From positions 310,001 through 374,000 of the forward strand of contig CP047918.1 in assembly GCA_010202265.1 (NCBI GenBank): a stretch of 64,000 bases of DNA. Direction: 5' to 3'. The number at the start of each line of letters is the position of its first letter. Positions within the stretch are counted from its first letter, which is position 1. The stretch is from Candidatus Saccharibacteria bacterium oral taxon 955 (GTDB lineage: Bacteria; Patescibacteriota; Saccharimonadia; Saccharimonadales; Saccharimonadaceae). The notes beneath the pieces are model-generated. The model ran no database searches. It had not been told where the DNA came from and saw only the letters and a list, made by a program, of their open reading frames with translations. The translations under genes and the position numbers were made by a program. Positions 33,463 to 42,351 of the stretch are shown here, in pieces.

Positions 33463-34923
33463 ATGTATCATGCACCAAGTAAGCGCAAAAAGCGTACTCA
33501 ACTAGCGTTTATATATTTTTTGATGGTACTTTCGGTTATTTCGATTGTTGTGGTGCTGATTCTGATTACACAGGGCTATAGGTTTAATCATTTTGATGGA
33601 AAGCTTGAACAGGGTGGCTTGGTTCAGTTTAATTCTCGTCCGACGGGTGCGACGGTTTCGGTTGACGGGATGGCGCTTGCTAACCGTACGGCAAGCAAAA
33701 TTACCCTTTCGGCTGGTCCGCACGAGGTTATGATTTCTCGCGAGGGTTACACGACATGGAAAAAAACCGTGAACGTAAAACCGGGTAGTGTGTTGTGGCT
33801 AAATTATGCGCAGTTACTGCCAGTCGCTCCTAAAGTTTCAACCGGTGCTACCTATACTGGTGTAGTTACGCCACTTGTTGCTCCAAATCACAAGAAGCTA
33901 GCTCTCTTTGAGTCCTCGTCGCAACCTGTGATCTCGATGACGACGATCAACACAGATAAGCCCGAAACGAAAAAACTGACAATCCCAGCTGGCATCTATA
34001 CTGTACCTGGCGAAGGTACGACGTCGGACTTTTCTCTGATGATGTGGGACGCTAATAATCGATATCTCATCGTGAAACATGTTTATGGCGACAAGACCGA
34101 GTATCTTTCGGTTGATACTGATGACTTGTCTCATTCTCGTAATATCACAACTTCTTTGGGAGTCGATATTGCAAATGTTCGTTACTCGATGGCGAATAGT
34201 GGAATGGCTTATATTTTGACGATGAGCCATGAACTGCGTAGAGCGGATCTGGAGCAGTCGACTATAACTGGTCCGTTAGTGTCTAATGTGGCTGAGTTTT
34301 CGATGCCAGACCGCGATACGGTCGTGTATACGACGCTAACAGACGAGAAAGGTGCGCGTAGTGTTGGATACCTTAGTTCTGGTTCATCAACCGCTAAGCA
34401 GTTGAAATCTTATGCTGATATCTCTACTGATCCACTGCATATCTCGACCGGGATTTATTATAGTCAGCGATACGTTGTGATTTCGCATGGCGATACGGTT
34501 GATATTTATAGAGGTAATTTACCGTCGAGTGACACAAAGGCCTCTATTGAGCTCAAAGACGTAGCGTCGTATCAAATTCCTGGCGGGGCTGATTATCTCG
34601 GTCTATCGCCCAGTGAGAATCGGTTTGTTTATGCCGCAAAAGGCACGAAGATCACTACTTATGATCTAGAGTTATTACATTCCTCGGTGGTTACGTTGTC
34701 GACACCGCTTGATCGTGAGCCAGAGTGGATGGATGGCTATCACTTGATAAATACTAGTGACGGGCGCGGTAGCTTTTATGATTTTGACGGTACAAATGCT
34801 CAGGTGTTTGCTCAAAATATTGTGAAACAGCCAGCCTTTATGGCCGATGGCAACACCTATCTATACTACTTTGCGCAGGCTGGTTTAGAGATAAAGCTTC
34901 AACGTATCAGAATGATCGAATAG
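33463..34923 (+). CDS. PEGA-domain surface protein
   Basis: 486 residues: one N-terminal signal anchor helix (about 13-37), a PEGA domain (about 57-115: FNSRPTGATVSVDGMAL, GPHEVMISREGYTTW), then a long beta-rich region with propeller-like repeats. PEGA domains are found on surface-layer and envelope proteins. TATAAT (33449-33454) ends 8 bases before ATG 33463, so the mRNA is leaderless. Confidence 0.8.
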   Translation: MYHAPSKRKKRTQLAFIYFLMVLSVISIVVVLILITQGYRFNHFDGKLEQGGLVQFNSRPTGATVSVDGMALANRTASKITLSAGPHEVMISREGYTTWKKTVNVKPGSVLWLNYAQLLPVAPKVSTGATYTGVVTPLVAPNHKKLALFESSSQPVISMTTINTDKPETKKLTIPAGIYTVPGEGTTSDFSLMMWDANNRYLIVKHVYGDKTEYLSVDTDDLSHSRNITTSLGVDIANVRYSMANSGMAYILTMSHELRRADLEQSTITGPLVSNVAEFSMPDRDTVVYTTLTDEKGARSVGYLSSGSSTAKQLKSYADISTDPLHISTGIYYSQRYVVISHGDTVDIYRGNLPSSDTKASIELKDVASYQIPGGADYLGLSPSENRFVYAAKGTKITTYDLELLHSSVVTLSTPLDREPEWMDGYHLINTSDGRGSFYDFDGTNAQVFAQNIVKQPAFMADGNTYLYYFAQAGLEIKLQRIRMIE

Positions 34924-34941
34924 ACTGATATTTGGTTTAGT

Positions 34942-36243
34942 CTAGCGAGCACCAAATAGTCGCTGGAGGAATGTTGGTGAGTTCGCTGGCATCTTTGTGG
35001 CATTTGCAGAAGTGTTAGTGTCTTGTTTGGCGGTTGTCGCGCCGTTTGGATCAGGGCTGACTTGATCAGCAAATACAAGCAGTCGGTCGCGGTCTGTACC
35101 AAGAGGTGTACAGGTTACAAGTGTCATGTGTGGCTTGTCGGTACCAGTCTGTAGAGCGGCAACGTCAGTTGGTTTAACGACCTTTGTGTGGGTGATCGTG
35201 TAGACGTAGCGGGTGCTATTGTAGTTGACATATATAGTGTCGCCCGCTTTCATGCGCTCGAGTGGAGCAAAAATAAACTTATAATCACCTCTGTCGAGCC
35301 AGTCGTTTGATGAGTGTCCGGACAGGACGAAGTTGCCTTTTTCACCTGGTCGTGCGCTTGCGCCCTGGATATTAAACCAAGCGACCCCCTTGTCCATTGC
35401 GGCGTCAAGTGATTCTTTGCTGGCAGCGTTTGCGTCCCAGACGATTGGTGCGTCGACATTGATTTTTGGAATTATGAGGCGCGGATCAGACGAGACGGTT
35501 GACGATGCATTTGGATCGACGATAAGCGTTGCTGGATCCATGTTCCCGGGTGTGATATAAGCGCTAACATTCGAGAAAAGGACACGGTTATATTGGAGAA
35601 ACAGAAATATCAACATCACCATCACTGCGGCTAATACGGGGACAAAATGACGGCTCTTGCGGACCTTTTTGGCACGTTCGTTGATCTGATGGCGTAGTCT
35701 ACTCCGCAGGTCGTGCATTGCCTCGTCGGTGCTGATTGAATCGTCTTTGCTTTTGTTGTTCTGGGTTTGTACGGTCGCTTCGAGGGATTTTTTTGCAGCG
35801 TGAACCTGTCCAACATAGTAGCGCTCGTAGTATTGCTGGTAATAATTCTGCCAAGCGCTATGGTACTGTTTCCATTCGTTGGCTTGAATTTGACGGTGTT
35901 GCTGAGGAGTTCGTTCGTACGGGTTTGGTACGTTAGCCTGCTGATTTGCTACTTGCATATTGACCGCACCGGGTCCTGGTTGCATACCGTTTGTGTCTTT
36001 GGCGGACCCGATTGGCTGAGTTGCGGGCTGAGTTTGCGGAGGTGATAATGGCTGGTTCGGAGGGGTGGACTGGGCAGTTGTTGTTAGGTTTGGGTCTTGC
36101 CGGTAGATATTGTCTATTTGATTTCGTACCACTTCTGCTGCTGCATCGTTACTAGCTTGCCGCTTTGTCGACGACAAGCCGCCCACCGTCTGGCGAGATG
36201 GGATGACAAGGGGGTTGGTGGGTCTTGAATCTTCTGGACGCAT
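34942..36243 (-). CDS. Sortase with long disordered N-terminal region
   Basis: Membrane transpeptidase that anchors proteins or joins pilins through a sorting signal. 433 residues: a Gln/Pro/Asn-rich cytoplasmic segment (1-195), one helix (about 200-217) and the sortase beta-barrel with catalytic His310 (VLSGHSS), Cys378 (LVTCTP) and Arg385 or Arg387 (DRDRL). The cytoplasmic segment is unusually long for the family. TATAAT lies 19 bases upstream of ATG 36243. No obvious LPxTG substrate is in the window. Confidence 0.88.
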   Translation of the reverse strand: MRPEDSRPTNPLVIPSRQTVGGLSSTKRQASNDAAAEVVRNQIDNIYRQDPNLTTTAQSTPPNQPLSPPQTQPATQPIGSAKDTNGMQPGPGAVNMQVANQQANVPNPYERTPQQHRQIQANEWKQYHSAWQNYYQQYYERYYVGQVHAAKKSLEATVQTQNNKSKDDSISTDEAMHDLRSRLRHQINERAKKVRKSRHFVPVLAAVMVMLIFLFLQYNRVLFSNVSAYITPGNMDPATLIVDPNASSTVSSDPRLIIPKINVDAPIVWDANAASKESLDAAMDKGVAWFNIQGASARPGEKGNFVLSGHSSNDWLDRGDYKFIFAPLERMKAGDTIYVNYNSTRYVYTITHTKVVKPTDVAALQTGTDKPHMTLVTCTPLGTDRDRLLVFADQVSPDPNGATTAKQDTNTSANATKMPANSPTFLQRLFGAR

Positions 36244-36333
36244 AGTAGAATATTCTTTTCTAATTATATCACGCCACTCTAATAACGATTATGCTTTTTG
36301 GTGTCAAAAGCTCTCATTAACAGAGGTGATATA

Positions 36334-36362
36334 TTGTAAAAATCTATATCTTATGCTATAAT
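36334..36362 (+). promoter_or_regulatory. Extended -10 promoter upstream of tRNA-Leu
   Basis: TTGTAA (36334-36339), 17-base spacer, TATAAT (36357-36362) preceded by TGC. It can drive tRNA-Leu through a leader of about 140 bases, and sits 8 bases before a short ATG frame. Confidence 0.65.
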
Positions 36363-36370
36363 AGAGGTGT

Positions 36371-36442
36371 ATGTCAGGTTCGGTTGTTGTCTGCTTATCG
36401 ACACTGGTCTGTTTAATTTCAGAGGACGTTGATATACAATGA
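36371..36442 (+). CDS. Possible leaderless microprotein or leader peptide (23 residues)
   Basis: ATG placed 8 bases after a TATAAT box, the same geometry as the leaderless genes in this window. The frame encodes 23 mostly hydrophobic residues (MSGSVVVCLSTLVCLISED) and stops 70 bases before tRNA-Leu. It may be a real small membrane peptide or a chance frame in the tRNA precursor leader. Confidence 0.25.
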   Translation: MSGSVVVCLSTLVCLISEDVDIQ

Positions 36443-36512
36443 GTAGGGCCTGTTTGACGCTATGCGTAAAAAGGGTTTGTCTAGTCGGTAATTTAAAATA
36501 TATTAACTTGAT

Positions 36513-36599
36513 GGGCTGGTGGCGGAATTGGTAGACGCGCTAGACTCAAAATCTGGTGAGAAATATCTCGTGCGGGTTCAAGTCCCGCCCGGCCCACCA
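36513..36599 (+). tRNA. tRNA-Leu (anticodon CAA), CCA encoded
   Basis: 87 bases, class II with a long variable arm. Acceptor GGGCTGG pairs with CCGGCCC, anticodon loop CTCAAAA gives CAA (reads UUG), T-arm GCGGG-TTCAAGT-CCCGC, then A and encoded CCA. The 166 bases between it and the next gene hold nothing recognised. Confidence 0.96.
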
Positions 36600-36765
36600 A
36601 GTTGATGTATTTTGTACTAAAGCCCTCCTGGTGATGTGAATACTATGAACAAGCTTCTAAAGGATGCCTAGATATATGGTAGTATCGGATCAAGCACTTT
36701 TCGGTGGTTTGAGGTAGTTGCTTAAAAAGCTCAAAAATAGCTAGAGGTTGCTTGATTGCCGAGAC

Positions 36766-37557
36766 TTACTTAATCAAGCTGGTGCTGATTGCTTCGAGCG
36801 GCTGATTTGGTGTCCACATTAGATAGCTTGCTATTCTGGTGGCGGTGTGTCCGCGCCAGATTGCCATAGGGTTGTCCCATTTTGTCGTCGTGACTTCCCC
36901 ACCGTGTGCGACAATGAGATTTTCGCGATGTAGCACAACGATCGTTACTGGATATATGGCTGTAAACTTATGAAGTGTTTCGACAAGTTGCATCAGTTGC
37001 ATGCTAAAAGTCAACATCTTTGGATAATAAATCGACCGAAACAGCTTTTGGAGCTGGGCAAAGCTCAGTACCAGGGTTGTTTCTGGTCGATCAACAAGGG
37101 CCTCAGTATCATTTCTAACGAGGTCGATGGCGTCGCGTGTGATGACTAGCGGGCCGGTGTATTCACGGATAAAGTCACTGTAGACAAGTGCTGTTTCGCT
37201 ACTGCGTCCAGCATCGCCAGCTAGTAGTACGCAGTCTGACCATGCACCTAGTGCTAGAAGCTCGCCGAGAGCGTCGTGCGACAATCCGCCACTTTGGTTG
37301 CAATCAGCAAATACGACATCGGTCATACTGGTCGGGATCATTTTTCTCAGGCAGTCTGGTAGTAAAACTCGCACAGTGCCAGCACCGGCCTCTTGGGCGG
37401 TTGAATAGCTTTCAGCAACTCCGGCGAATCCGAGTTTATTGCCGCCGACTATGCCGAGCTTACCGCGCATACTGCGTTGCTCGGGTTTTTGCCACTCTAT
37501 ATCTGGAAAAAGTGGCTTATCAATGGCTTGTTGATGCCAATATGGATGTATCGTCAC
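36766..37557 (-). CDS. YjeF C-terminal-like (NAD(P)HX dehydratase/carbohydrate kinase fold) protein, degenerate
   Basis: 263 residues with the family's N-terminal part: GKLGIVGGNKLGFAGVAESY, AGAGTVRVLLP and a VLLAGDAGRSS stretch. The family repairs hydrated NAD(P)H using ADP or ATP. The catalytic GxGD motif near the C-terminus is absent; the matching region reads KWDNPMAIWRGHTATR. It may be inactive, or have another substrate. GTG 37557 lies 6 bases after a TATACT box (37564-37569), a leaderless GTG start. Confidence 0.65.
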   Translation of the reverse strand: MTIHPYWHQQAIDKPLFPDIEWQKPEQRSMRGKLGIVGGNKLGFAGVAESYSTAQEAGAGTVRVLLPDCLRKMIPTSMTDVVFADCNQSGGLSHDALGELLALGAWSDCVLLAGDAGRSSETALVYSDFIREYTGPLVITRDAIDLVRNDTEALVDRPETTLVLSFAQLQKLFRSIYYPKMLTFSMQLMQLVETLHKFTAIYPVTIVVLHRENLIVAHGGEVTTTKWDNPMAIWRGHTATRIASYLMWTPNQPLEAISTSLIK

Positions 37558-37571
37558 TCCCCTAGTATACG

Positions 37572-38303
37572 CTAGTGCGGTGTAGCTTGTGTAAGTCGAT
37601 AATTATCGTCGTTTGGCTCAAGTGTATACATCATATTTTTGCGTTCGATAACAATTTTCCACTTGTTGTTAATCGCCTGCTCGTATAACTCAGCGGTTGG
37701 ATTAAACGCTATCGGATTGTCGACAAGTTTTAGCATGTGGCGATCGCCGTTGCTGTCACCTACAGCGATGCTATCTTTTAGGGTTAGTTTATGCTTTTTT
37801 ATGAGGTCTTTTAGGATGATGTCTTTGTTGGTGTGGGTTTTGATGATGTTTCCGGTGAAGTATTCATCACCACGCTCCCACTGCTGGCCGACCCAGACAT
37901 CGAAACCGTATTTGGCGGCAAACGGCTCGACAAGTTCGATCTGTGAGCCAGAGATTGCAATCAAGAAATAACCCTCTTCTTTAAGTTGGCGAATTAAATC
38001 GCGTGTGTAGACGTAGACATTGTCGGCACGCTTGTCGATAACCATCTGGGCGGCCTCTTCGTAGTCGTCGATACGTAGCTGTGGCAGTATGTGGTCGATG
38101 CGATCAACGACGAGCATATCAAATTCTTCAAAGGCATTACCGTGGATTCGATGGCGCCACTTGCGATTGGCCATGGTTGTCTCTTCGAGGATATCGTCGG
38201 GCAATGCACCCATTTTCATCAGTTCATAGGCGACCTCACGATATAGACCGCTACGAAATAGCGTGCCATCGATATCAAATACTGCAAACTTTTGCTTTGC
38301 CAT
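37572..38303 (-). CDS. HAD-superfamily (SerB-like, IB) phosphatase 1
   Basis: About 243 residues: motif I FDIDGTLF (Asp10, Asp12), motif II ISGSQ, Lys in the third motif region and DSIAVGDSNGDRHM as motif IV. The fold dephosphorylates small phosphorylated substrates; subclass IB members include phosphoserine phosphatases. ATG 38303 follows a TATACT box (38313-38318) by 9 bases, so the longer frame to 38345 is rejected. Clearly paralogous to the next gene. Confidence 0.85.
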   Translation of the reverse strand: MAKQKFAVFDIDGTLFRSGLYREVAYELMKMGALPDDILEETTMANRKWRHRIHGNAFEEFDMLVVDRIDHILPQLRIDDYEEAAQMVIDKRADNVYVYTRDLIRQLKEEGYFLIAISGSQIELVEPFAAKYGFDVWVGQQWERGDEYFTGNIIKTHTNKDIILKDLIKKHKLTLKDSIAVGDSNGDRHMLKLVDNPIAFNPTAELYEQAINNKWKIVIERKNMMYTLEPNDDNYRLTQATPH

Positions 38304-38351
38304 AGTTGTCGTAGTATACGCCCTAGGGGGGTGATTGTCATGCATAAGCGA

Positions 38352-39107
38352 TTAGTAAACGGTCATATCGGTAACTGCCAGCGTGCCGTCTGGCTGCTTG
38401 ATCATCTGGTAAGCGATATTCTTTCGTTCAACTACGATTCGCCAACCTCTTTCGTGAGCCGTTCCGAGGAGGTCTCCAGCGGGATTAAAGGCGATGGGTG
38501 TACCGACCAGTTCCAGTATACCGATATCGCTTTCCGAGTCGCCGATGGCTAGGGCGTCTAGTAGATCATAGCCATGCTTGTCGGCGTAGGTGGTGACTAT
38601 CCCTGCTTTGTCTTTTGGCACATTTCGAACGATCCCGCCAGTAAAGCCCTGCTCATTTCGTTCGTATAATGACCCAATCCAATCGTCAAAACCGTAGAGT
38701 TTAGCGAATTGGTCGACTAGCTCTTGCTGTGAACCGCTCAAAGCAAGTAGAAAATATCCCTCATCTTTGAGTTGCTTGAGTAATCGATGGGTGTAGCGGT
38801 ATATCTTGTGACTACTTGAGCTGACGGTTTCTTTGGCGGTTTGGTCGAAAATCTGCGTCGGAATACGTGGTAGCTCGCTGGAAAACAGTTTAATCATCTT
38901 CTTTTCGTAGTCATGAAAAGAGGTACGACGAGACGTCCAGCCCAAAAGAGCTTCGTCTAGCTGTTCGGCGACGTCGTCGCGGAAGCAGCCTTTGTCTTTT
39001 AGTTTGAAGACAAGTTCATGGTACAATTGCCAGCGAAATAATGTGCCATCGAGGTCAAAAACCGCAAGCTTACCTGGCTTTTGTCGCGCTGGGTCGTGGT
39101 TCGTCAT
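38352..39107 (-). CDS. HAD-superfamily (SerB-like, IB) phosphatase 2
   Basis: 251 residues: FDLDGTLF (Asp18, Asp20), LSGSQ and DALAIGDSESDIGI. It is a tandem paralogue of the preceding protein; both share YFLxAxSGSQxELV and the closing WRIVVERKN/WKIVIERKN segment. AGAGGAGG Shine-Dalgarno before ATG 39107, in contrast with the leaderless start of its paralogue, so the two copies are likely expressed differently. Confidence 0.85.
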   Translation of the reverse strand: MTNHDPARQKPGKLAVFDLDGTLFRWQLYHELVFKLKDKGCFRDDVAEQLDEALLGWTSRRTSFHDYEKKMIKLFSSELPRIPTQIFDQTAKETVSSSSHKIYRYTHRLLKQLKDEGYFLLALSGSQQELVDQFAKLYGFDDWIGSLYERNEQGFTGGIVRNVPKDKAGIVTTYADKHGYDLLDALAIGDSESDIGILELVGTPIAFNPAGDLLGTAHERGWRIVVERKNIAYQMIKQPDGTLAVTDMTVY

Positions 39108-39185
39108 AAATCCTCCTCTTGACGAAATAGCGAGATTACTGGCTTATTATAACACGTACCTCTGTTTGAGGCAATGTAGAGGGCG

Positions 39186-39980
39186 TTATATCTCGATACT
39201 AACTGGACAGTGATCGCTACCCATGACATCGGGGTGAATCTGCGGATTTTTGACACAAGAAGCGATATCGTGGCTAGCTAGCCAGTAGTCGATACGCCAG
39301 CCAACGTTGCGCGCTCGAGCATTTGCCCAGTGCGTCCACCAGGTGTACTTACCTGGCGTATCTGGGTGGGCCATGCGAAAGGTGTCGACAAACCCTGCGT
39401 CCAGAAAATCCTGAAACCTCTCTCGCTCTTCGTTTGTGAAGCCGTGCTTACCGACGTTGGCTTTTGGGTTTGCTAGATCAATCTCAGCGTGAGCGACGTT
39501 CATATCACCACAGTAGAGTACTGGCTTGGTCGCTTCGAGTTGCTTGAGGTGTGCTAGCACCGCCCTATCCCACTTGTCGTAGCGCAAGGATAGACGAGAC
39601 AAGTCTCCTTTTGAATTTGGTGTATAGCAAGTGACTACCCAATAATTATCGAATTCCGCCGAAATTATGCGCCCTTCGGCGTTTGGGTCGCCGTAACTGT
39701 CGCCTGTTAGCGCAAATTGCGTGATAATCTCATCGGGGAAGCCGTCGATATAGCGGATAGCAGGAGTTTTCGAAAAAATTGCCGTACCAGAATAGCCTTT
39801 TTTTATAGCAGAAAAAAAATGCTCTTCGTACTGAGGTAAATCAATCTCAACCTGATCGCGAGAGGCTTTTGTCTCCTGTAGGCACAGAATATCAGGGTCG
39901 TGTTCGGCGATAAATTGTTGCAGGGCGCCTTTGTTTATGACGGCGCGAATTCCATTGACATTCCATGAGTATAGTTTCAT
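39186..39980 (-). CDS. xth: Exodeoxyribonuclease III (AP endonuclease)
   Basis: DNA base-excision repair enzyme. 264 residues with YSWNVNGIRA, LCLQETKA (metal-binding Glu), GDMNVAH, and the C-terminal catalytic GSDHCPV. Full family length. A TATACT box (39988-39993, extended by TGA) ends 7 bases before ATG 39980, so the mRNA is leaderless. Confidence 0.93.
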   Translation of the reverse strand: MKLYSWNVNGIRAVINKGALQQFIAEHDPDILCLQETKASRDQVEIDLPQYEEHFFSAIKKGYSGTAIFSKTPAIRYIDGFPDEIITQFALTGDSYGDPNAEGRIISAEFDNYWVVTCYTPNSKGDLSRLSLRYDKWDRAVLAHLKQLEATKPVLYCGDMNVAHAEIDLANPKANVGKHGFTNEERERFQDFLDAGFVDTFRMAHPDTPGKYTWWTHWANARARNVGWRIDYWLASHDIASCVKNPQIHPDVMGSDHCPVSIEI

Positions 39981-40003
39981 GTGTCTAAGTATATCAAGGT
40001 ATC

Positions 40004-40028
40004 AAAAAACGCCCTGGTTTTTAGGGCG
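40004..40028 (-). terminator. Intrinsic terminator
   Basis: On the minus strand cgccct-aaaaacc-agggcg (40010-40028) followed by six T (40004-40009). It ends the transcript of the 40096-40569 gene before xth. Confidence 0.8.
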
Positions 40029-40056
40029 AAAAAGAAGCGTTATTTGGGGGTTAGAC

Positions 40057-40087
40057 CCACTGGACGAGAGTTTATCTCGTCCAGTGG
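40057..40087. terminator. 13-bp perfect hairpin
   Basis: ccactggacgaga (40057-40069) pairs perfectly with tctcgtccagtgg (40075-40087), 5-base loop. T5 lies on the + side (40092-40096). It sits 8 bases past the minus-strand stop, upstream of a second terminator; the double arrangement is unusual. Confidence 0.6.
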
Positions 40088-40095
40088 ACCCATTT

Positions 40096-40569
40096 TTAAG
40101 GACTAAGGATGGCGGAAGTTTCCCTGCAGTATAGGGTACCGTCCGCAGTGATTATATAAACTGCTGAGGGTTCGATTTCAAAGATGAAGGCTTGCTCGTA
40201 GTTTACCTCTTGGGCAAACCAATTATCCACAGCTAGTCTGGCGTAGCCGTCTCGCATGTCGTAAGTAAACGACGTGGTCGGCGCTTTCGTTTCACGCCAG
40301 GCCTCATCGCGCACGATGGCTCTACTTCCCTCTTCGAGAGTACCGTTAACTCGCGACAGGACGACTTTCTGTCCTGTCGGCCTTAGTGGGTCCACAGGAA
40401 CCCACGGGCCAAGGGCCTTATAGATATCTGAGAAAGTTGCCACTGTTGTGCTAGCTGGGGGTGCAGGAGGAGTGCTTTCCTCACTCGCACTCCCTCCTCC
40501 CTGCCAGACAAACAGGGCCGTTAGGACGGCTACTGCCACCAGGATGATTACAAGGCGCGACTTTTTCAT
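40096..40569 (-). CDS. Small membrane-anchored secreted protein
   Basis: Unrecognised, 157 residues. N-terminal helix (about 6-22) without a lipobox, a Ser/Pro-rich linker (28-43) and a soluble external domain. GAAGGGA Shine-Dalgarno before ATG 40569. It stands alone and ends in tandem hairpins. The external domain shows no motif. Confidence 0.6.
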   Translation of the reverse strand: MKKSRLVIILVAVAVLTALFVWQGGGSASEESTPPAPPASTTVATFSDIYKALGPWVPVDPLRPTGQKVVLSRVNGTLEEGSRAIVRDEAWRETKAPTTSFTYDMRDGYARLAVDNWFAQEVNYEQAFIFEIEPSAVYIITADGTLYCRETSAILSP

Positions 40570-40732
40570 TTTGTCCCTTCTACGTTGTGAATGCAGTCGA
40601 AAACTGCACTACAGCTCAGGTTGAGCCGTTGCTATAATTATGATAAAAAATAGCAAAAAAGTCAATAATCTAGTAGAGATAGACCATCTCATCACGCGAT
40701 TTTGCTAGAGAGATAGGCTATACTAATAACTA

Positions 40733-41554
40733 ATGGATAACCCCCTACCTAAGCTAATAACATTTGACGGAGACGCAAGAAGCGGTAAAGGGACGATTGT
40801 TAGTCTCGTCAAAGATTATCTTCGTGATGTCGATCATCGAAAAGTCATGTTAATTGACGCGGGCCAGGTGTTTCGTGTGTTGGTCGTGATGATGACAGAG
40901 GATGGCATTGACCTAGATGATACGGGAGCGATAGACACCTACCTAGCTGATGTGCGCAACCAAGAGCGTGGTGTCAGGCGGGTCAAGGAGGTGTATCGCA
41001 TGACAAAAGCGGAGCGTAGCGCGTTGTTCTATACGCCGTTGATCGGTGTAAATAGCGCAAAAGTAGGTACCCGACCGCTAAGTCAGTCGTTCAAAGACGG
41101 ACTGCTTCGCAAGTGGCTTCGTGACGCACGAGCAGAGGGGTTTGATACGATACTGCTCGATGGGCGGGCGCTGACTGAGGTTGGTGATGCTTTAGAGAGC
41201 GAAGGCCTTTGTAATCATGTATTGGGGTTGTTTTTTGTTTGCGATCCAGTCGTCAGTGCTCAGCGGACATTGGGTCTGATGCCGAAGCCTTATCTAGAGT
41301 TGGATGATGAAACTAAAAAACGTGTCGATGAGCTGATAGAGCAGATAAAAACACGTAACCAAGCTGATCGTGAACGAGCTATTCAGCCAGTTGTTCCGCC
41401 AGCTGGTGCGCCAAAATATCTTGTGAGCGAACTACCTGCGAAGTTGCCAGAGACAGATTCGTGTCCATACGTAATTATTGATCGGAGTATTGAGTTGCCA
41501 TTTGATACGATGGCGCTACCAGTAATTCGGTTAATCAAACACTACCTAAAATAG
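40733..41554 (+). CDS. Cytidylate kinase-like P-loop protein
   Basis: 273 residues. P-loop FDGDARSGKGT (residues 11-21) matches the (d)CMP kinase family form FDGPAxSGKGT, and LLDGRALTEVG resembles the family's DGRDIGT region. Longer than typical Cmk (about 225), with divergent substrate-binding segments, so NMP kinase activity is likely but the substrate is not certain. TATACT (40719-40724) ends 8 bases before ATG 40733: leaderless. Confidence 0.65.
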   Translation: MDNPLPKLITFDGDARSGKGTIVSLVKDYLRDVDHRKVMLIDAGQVFRVLVVMMTEDGIDLDDTGAIDTYLADVRNQERGVRRVKEVYRMTKAERSALFYTPLIGVNSAKVGTRPLSQSFKDGLLRKWLRDARAEGFDTILLDGRALTEVGDALESEGLCNHVLGLFFVCDPVVSAQRTLGLMPKPYLELDDETKKRVDELIEQIKTRNQADRERAIQPVVPPAGAPKYLVSELPAKLPETDSCPYVIIDRSIELPFDTMALPVIRLIKHYLK

Positions 41555-41576
41555 CCTCTAGCAACCTTGATACGGC

Positions 41577-42317
41577 TTAGTCTGGAGCATTTTTGTCGGT
41601 TTTTGACTTGCCGCCCATCTCATACTCGTATATCGGTTTTGTAACACGTAGGCCGTGGGTGTATCGATATAGCTCGCCGTAGACGCCACGCCAGCCTTGT
41701 GATGGGTTTTCGATGAATCGACGATCCGATGCGATGAACGGTGATGTTACGATGCCGACATTATAGCCTGCACGATGTCCACGTAGAGCCAGGTCGTAAT
41801 CCTCCATGATGTAGAGTGTAGGGTCAAAGCCGTTTAGTGACTCAAAAGCCTTTTTTGTTGCAAAGGTGCAACTAAACGATATCGGCCACGGTGTGTGTTG
41901 CATCAGGCGGAGGTATCCATTCATGACACGAGCGCCTATGCGGATACTGAGCTTTTTCGATGGCATACGCTGGGTGCAGCCGCCAATTTCTAGATTTCTA
42001 GCGGTAACTTGCTGTTCAAAGTCGGCTAGAAACTGGGGAGGTAGGATAATGTCAGCGTCGACAAACAGGAGCATGTCGCCTGTCGCTTTTTGGCTACCCT
42101 CATTACGGGCGTTGGCGACACCGCGTTTCTTGGCGGTGACGATCGTAAGCGGTAGACGATCACTAAATGCTTCGACGTGTGCGAGTGTGTCGTCGGTGCT
42201 GTGGGAGTTGATAAATACGACTTGATCAGCCTGTCGAGTCTGCTTGGTGAGTGATTTTAGAAGTTTGTCGACAGTGCCGGCTTCATTTTTACCAGGGATA
42301 AGTACGCTTATCTGCAT
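41577..42317 (-). CDS. Family 2 glycosyltransferase
   Basis: About 246 residues, GT-A fold: ISVLIPGKNEAGTV at the N-terminus, FINSHSTDDT, ARNEGS and the DxD-type LFVDADIILP metal site, then MEDYDLALRG. Builds glycans or glycolipids from a nucleotide-sugar at the cytoplasmic membrane face; acceptor unknown. Minus-strand TATACT (42324-42329) ends 6 bases before ATG 42317; the longer frame to 42353 is rejected. The promoter overlaps that of the divergent hydrolase. Confidence 0.85.
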   Translation of the reverse strand: MQISVLIPGKNEAGTVDKLLKSLTKQTRQADQVVFINSHSTDDTLAHVEAFSDRLPLTIVTAKKRGVANARNEGSQKATGDMLLFVDADIILPPQFLADFEQQVTARNLEIGGCTQRMPSKKLSIRIGARVMNGYLRLMQHTPWPISFSCTFATKKAFESLNGFDPTLYIMEDYDLALRGHRAGYNVGIVTSPFIASDRRFIENPSQGWRGVYGELYRYTHGLRVTKPIYEYEMGGKSKTDKNAPD

Positions 42318-42351
42318 GACAACAGTATAGCAAATGGTATATGCTAGGCGC

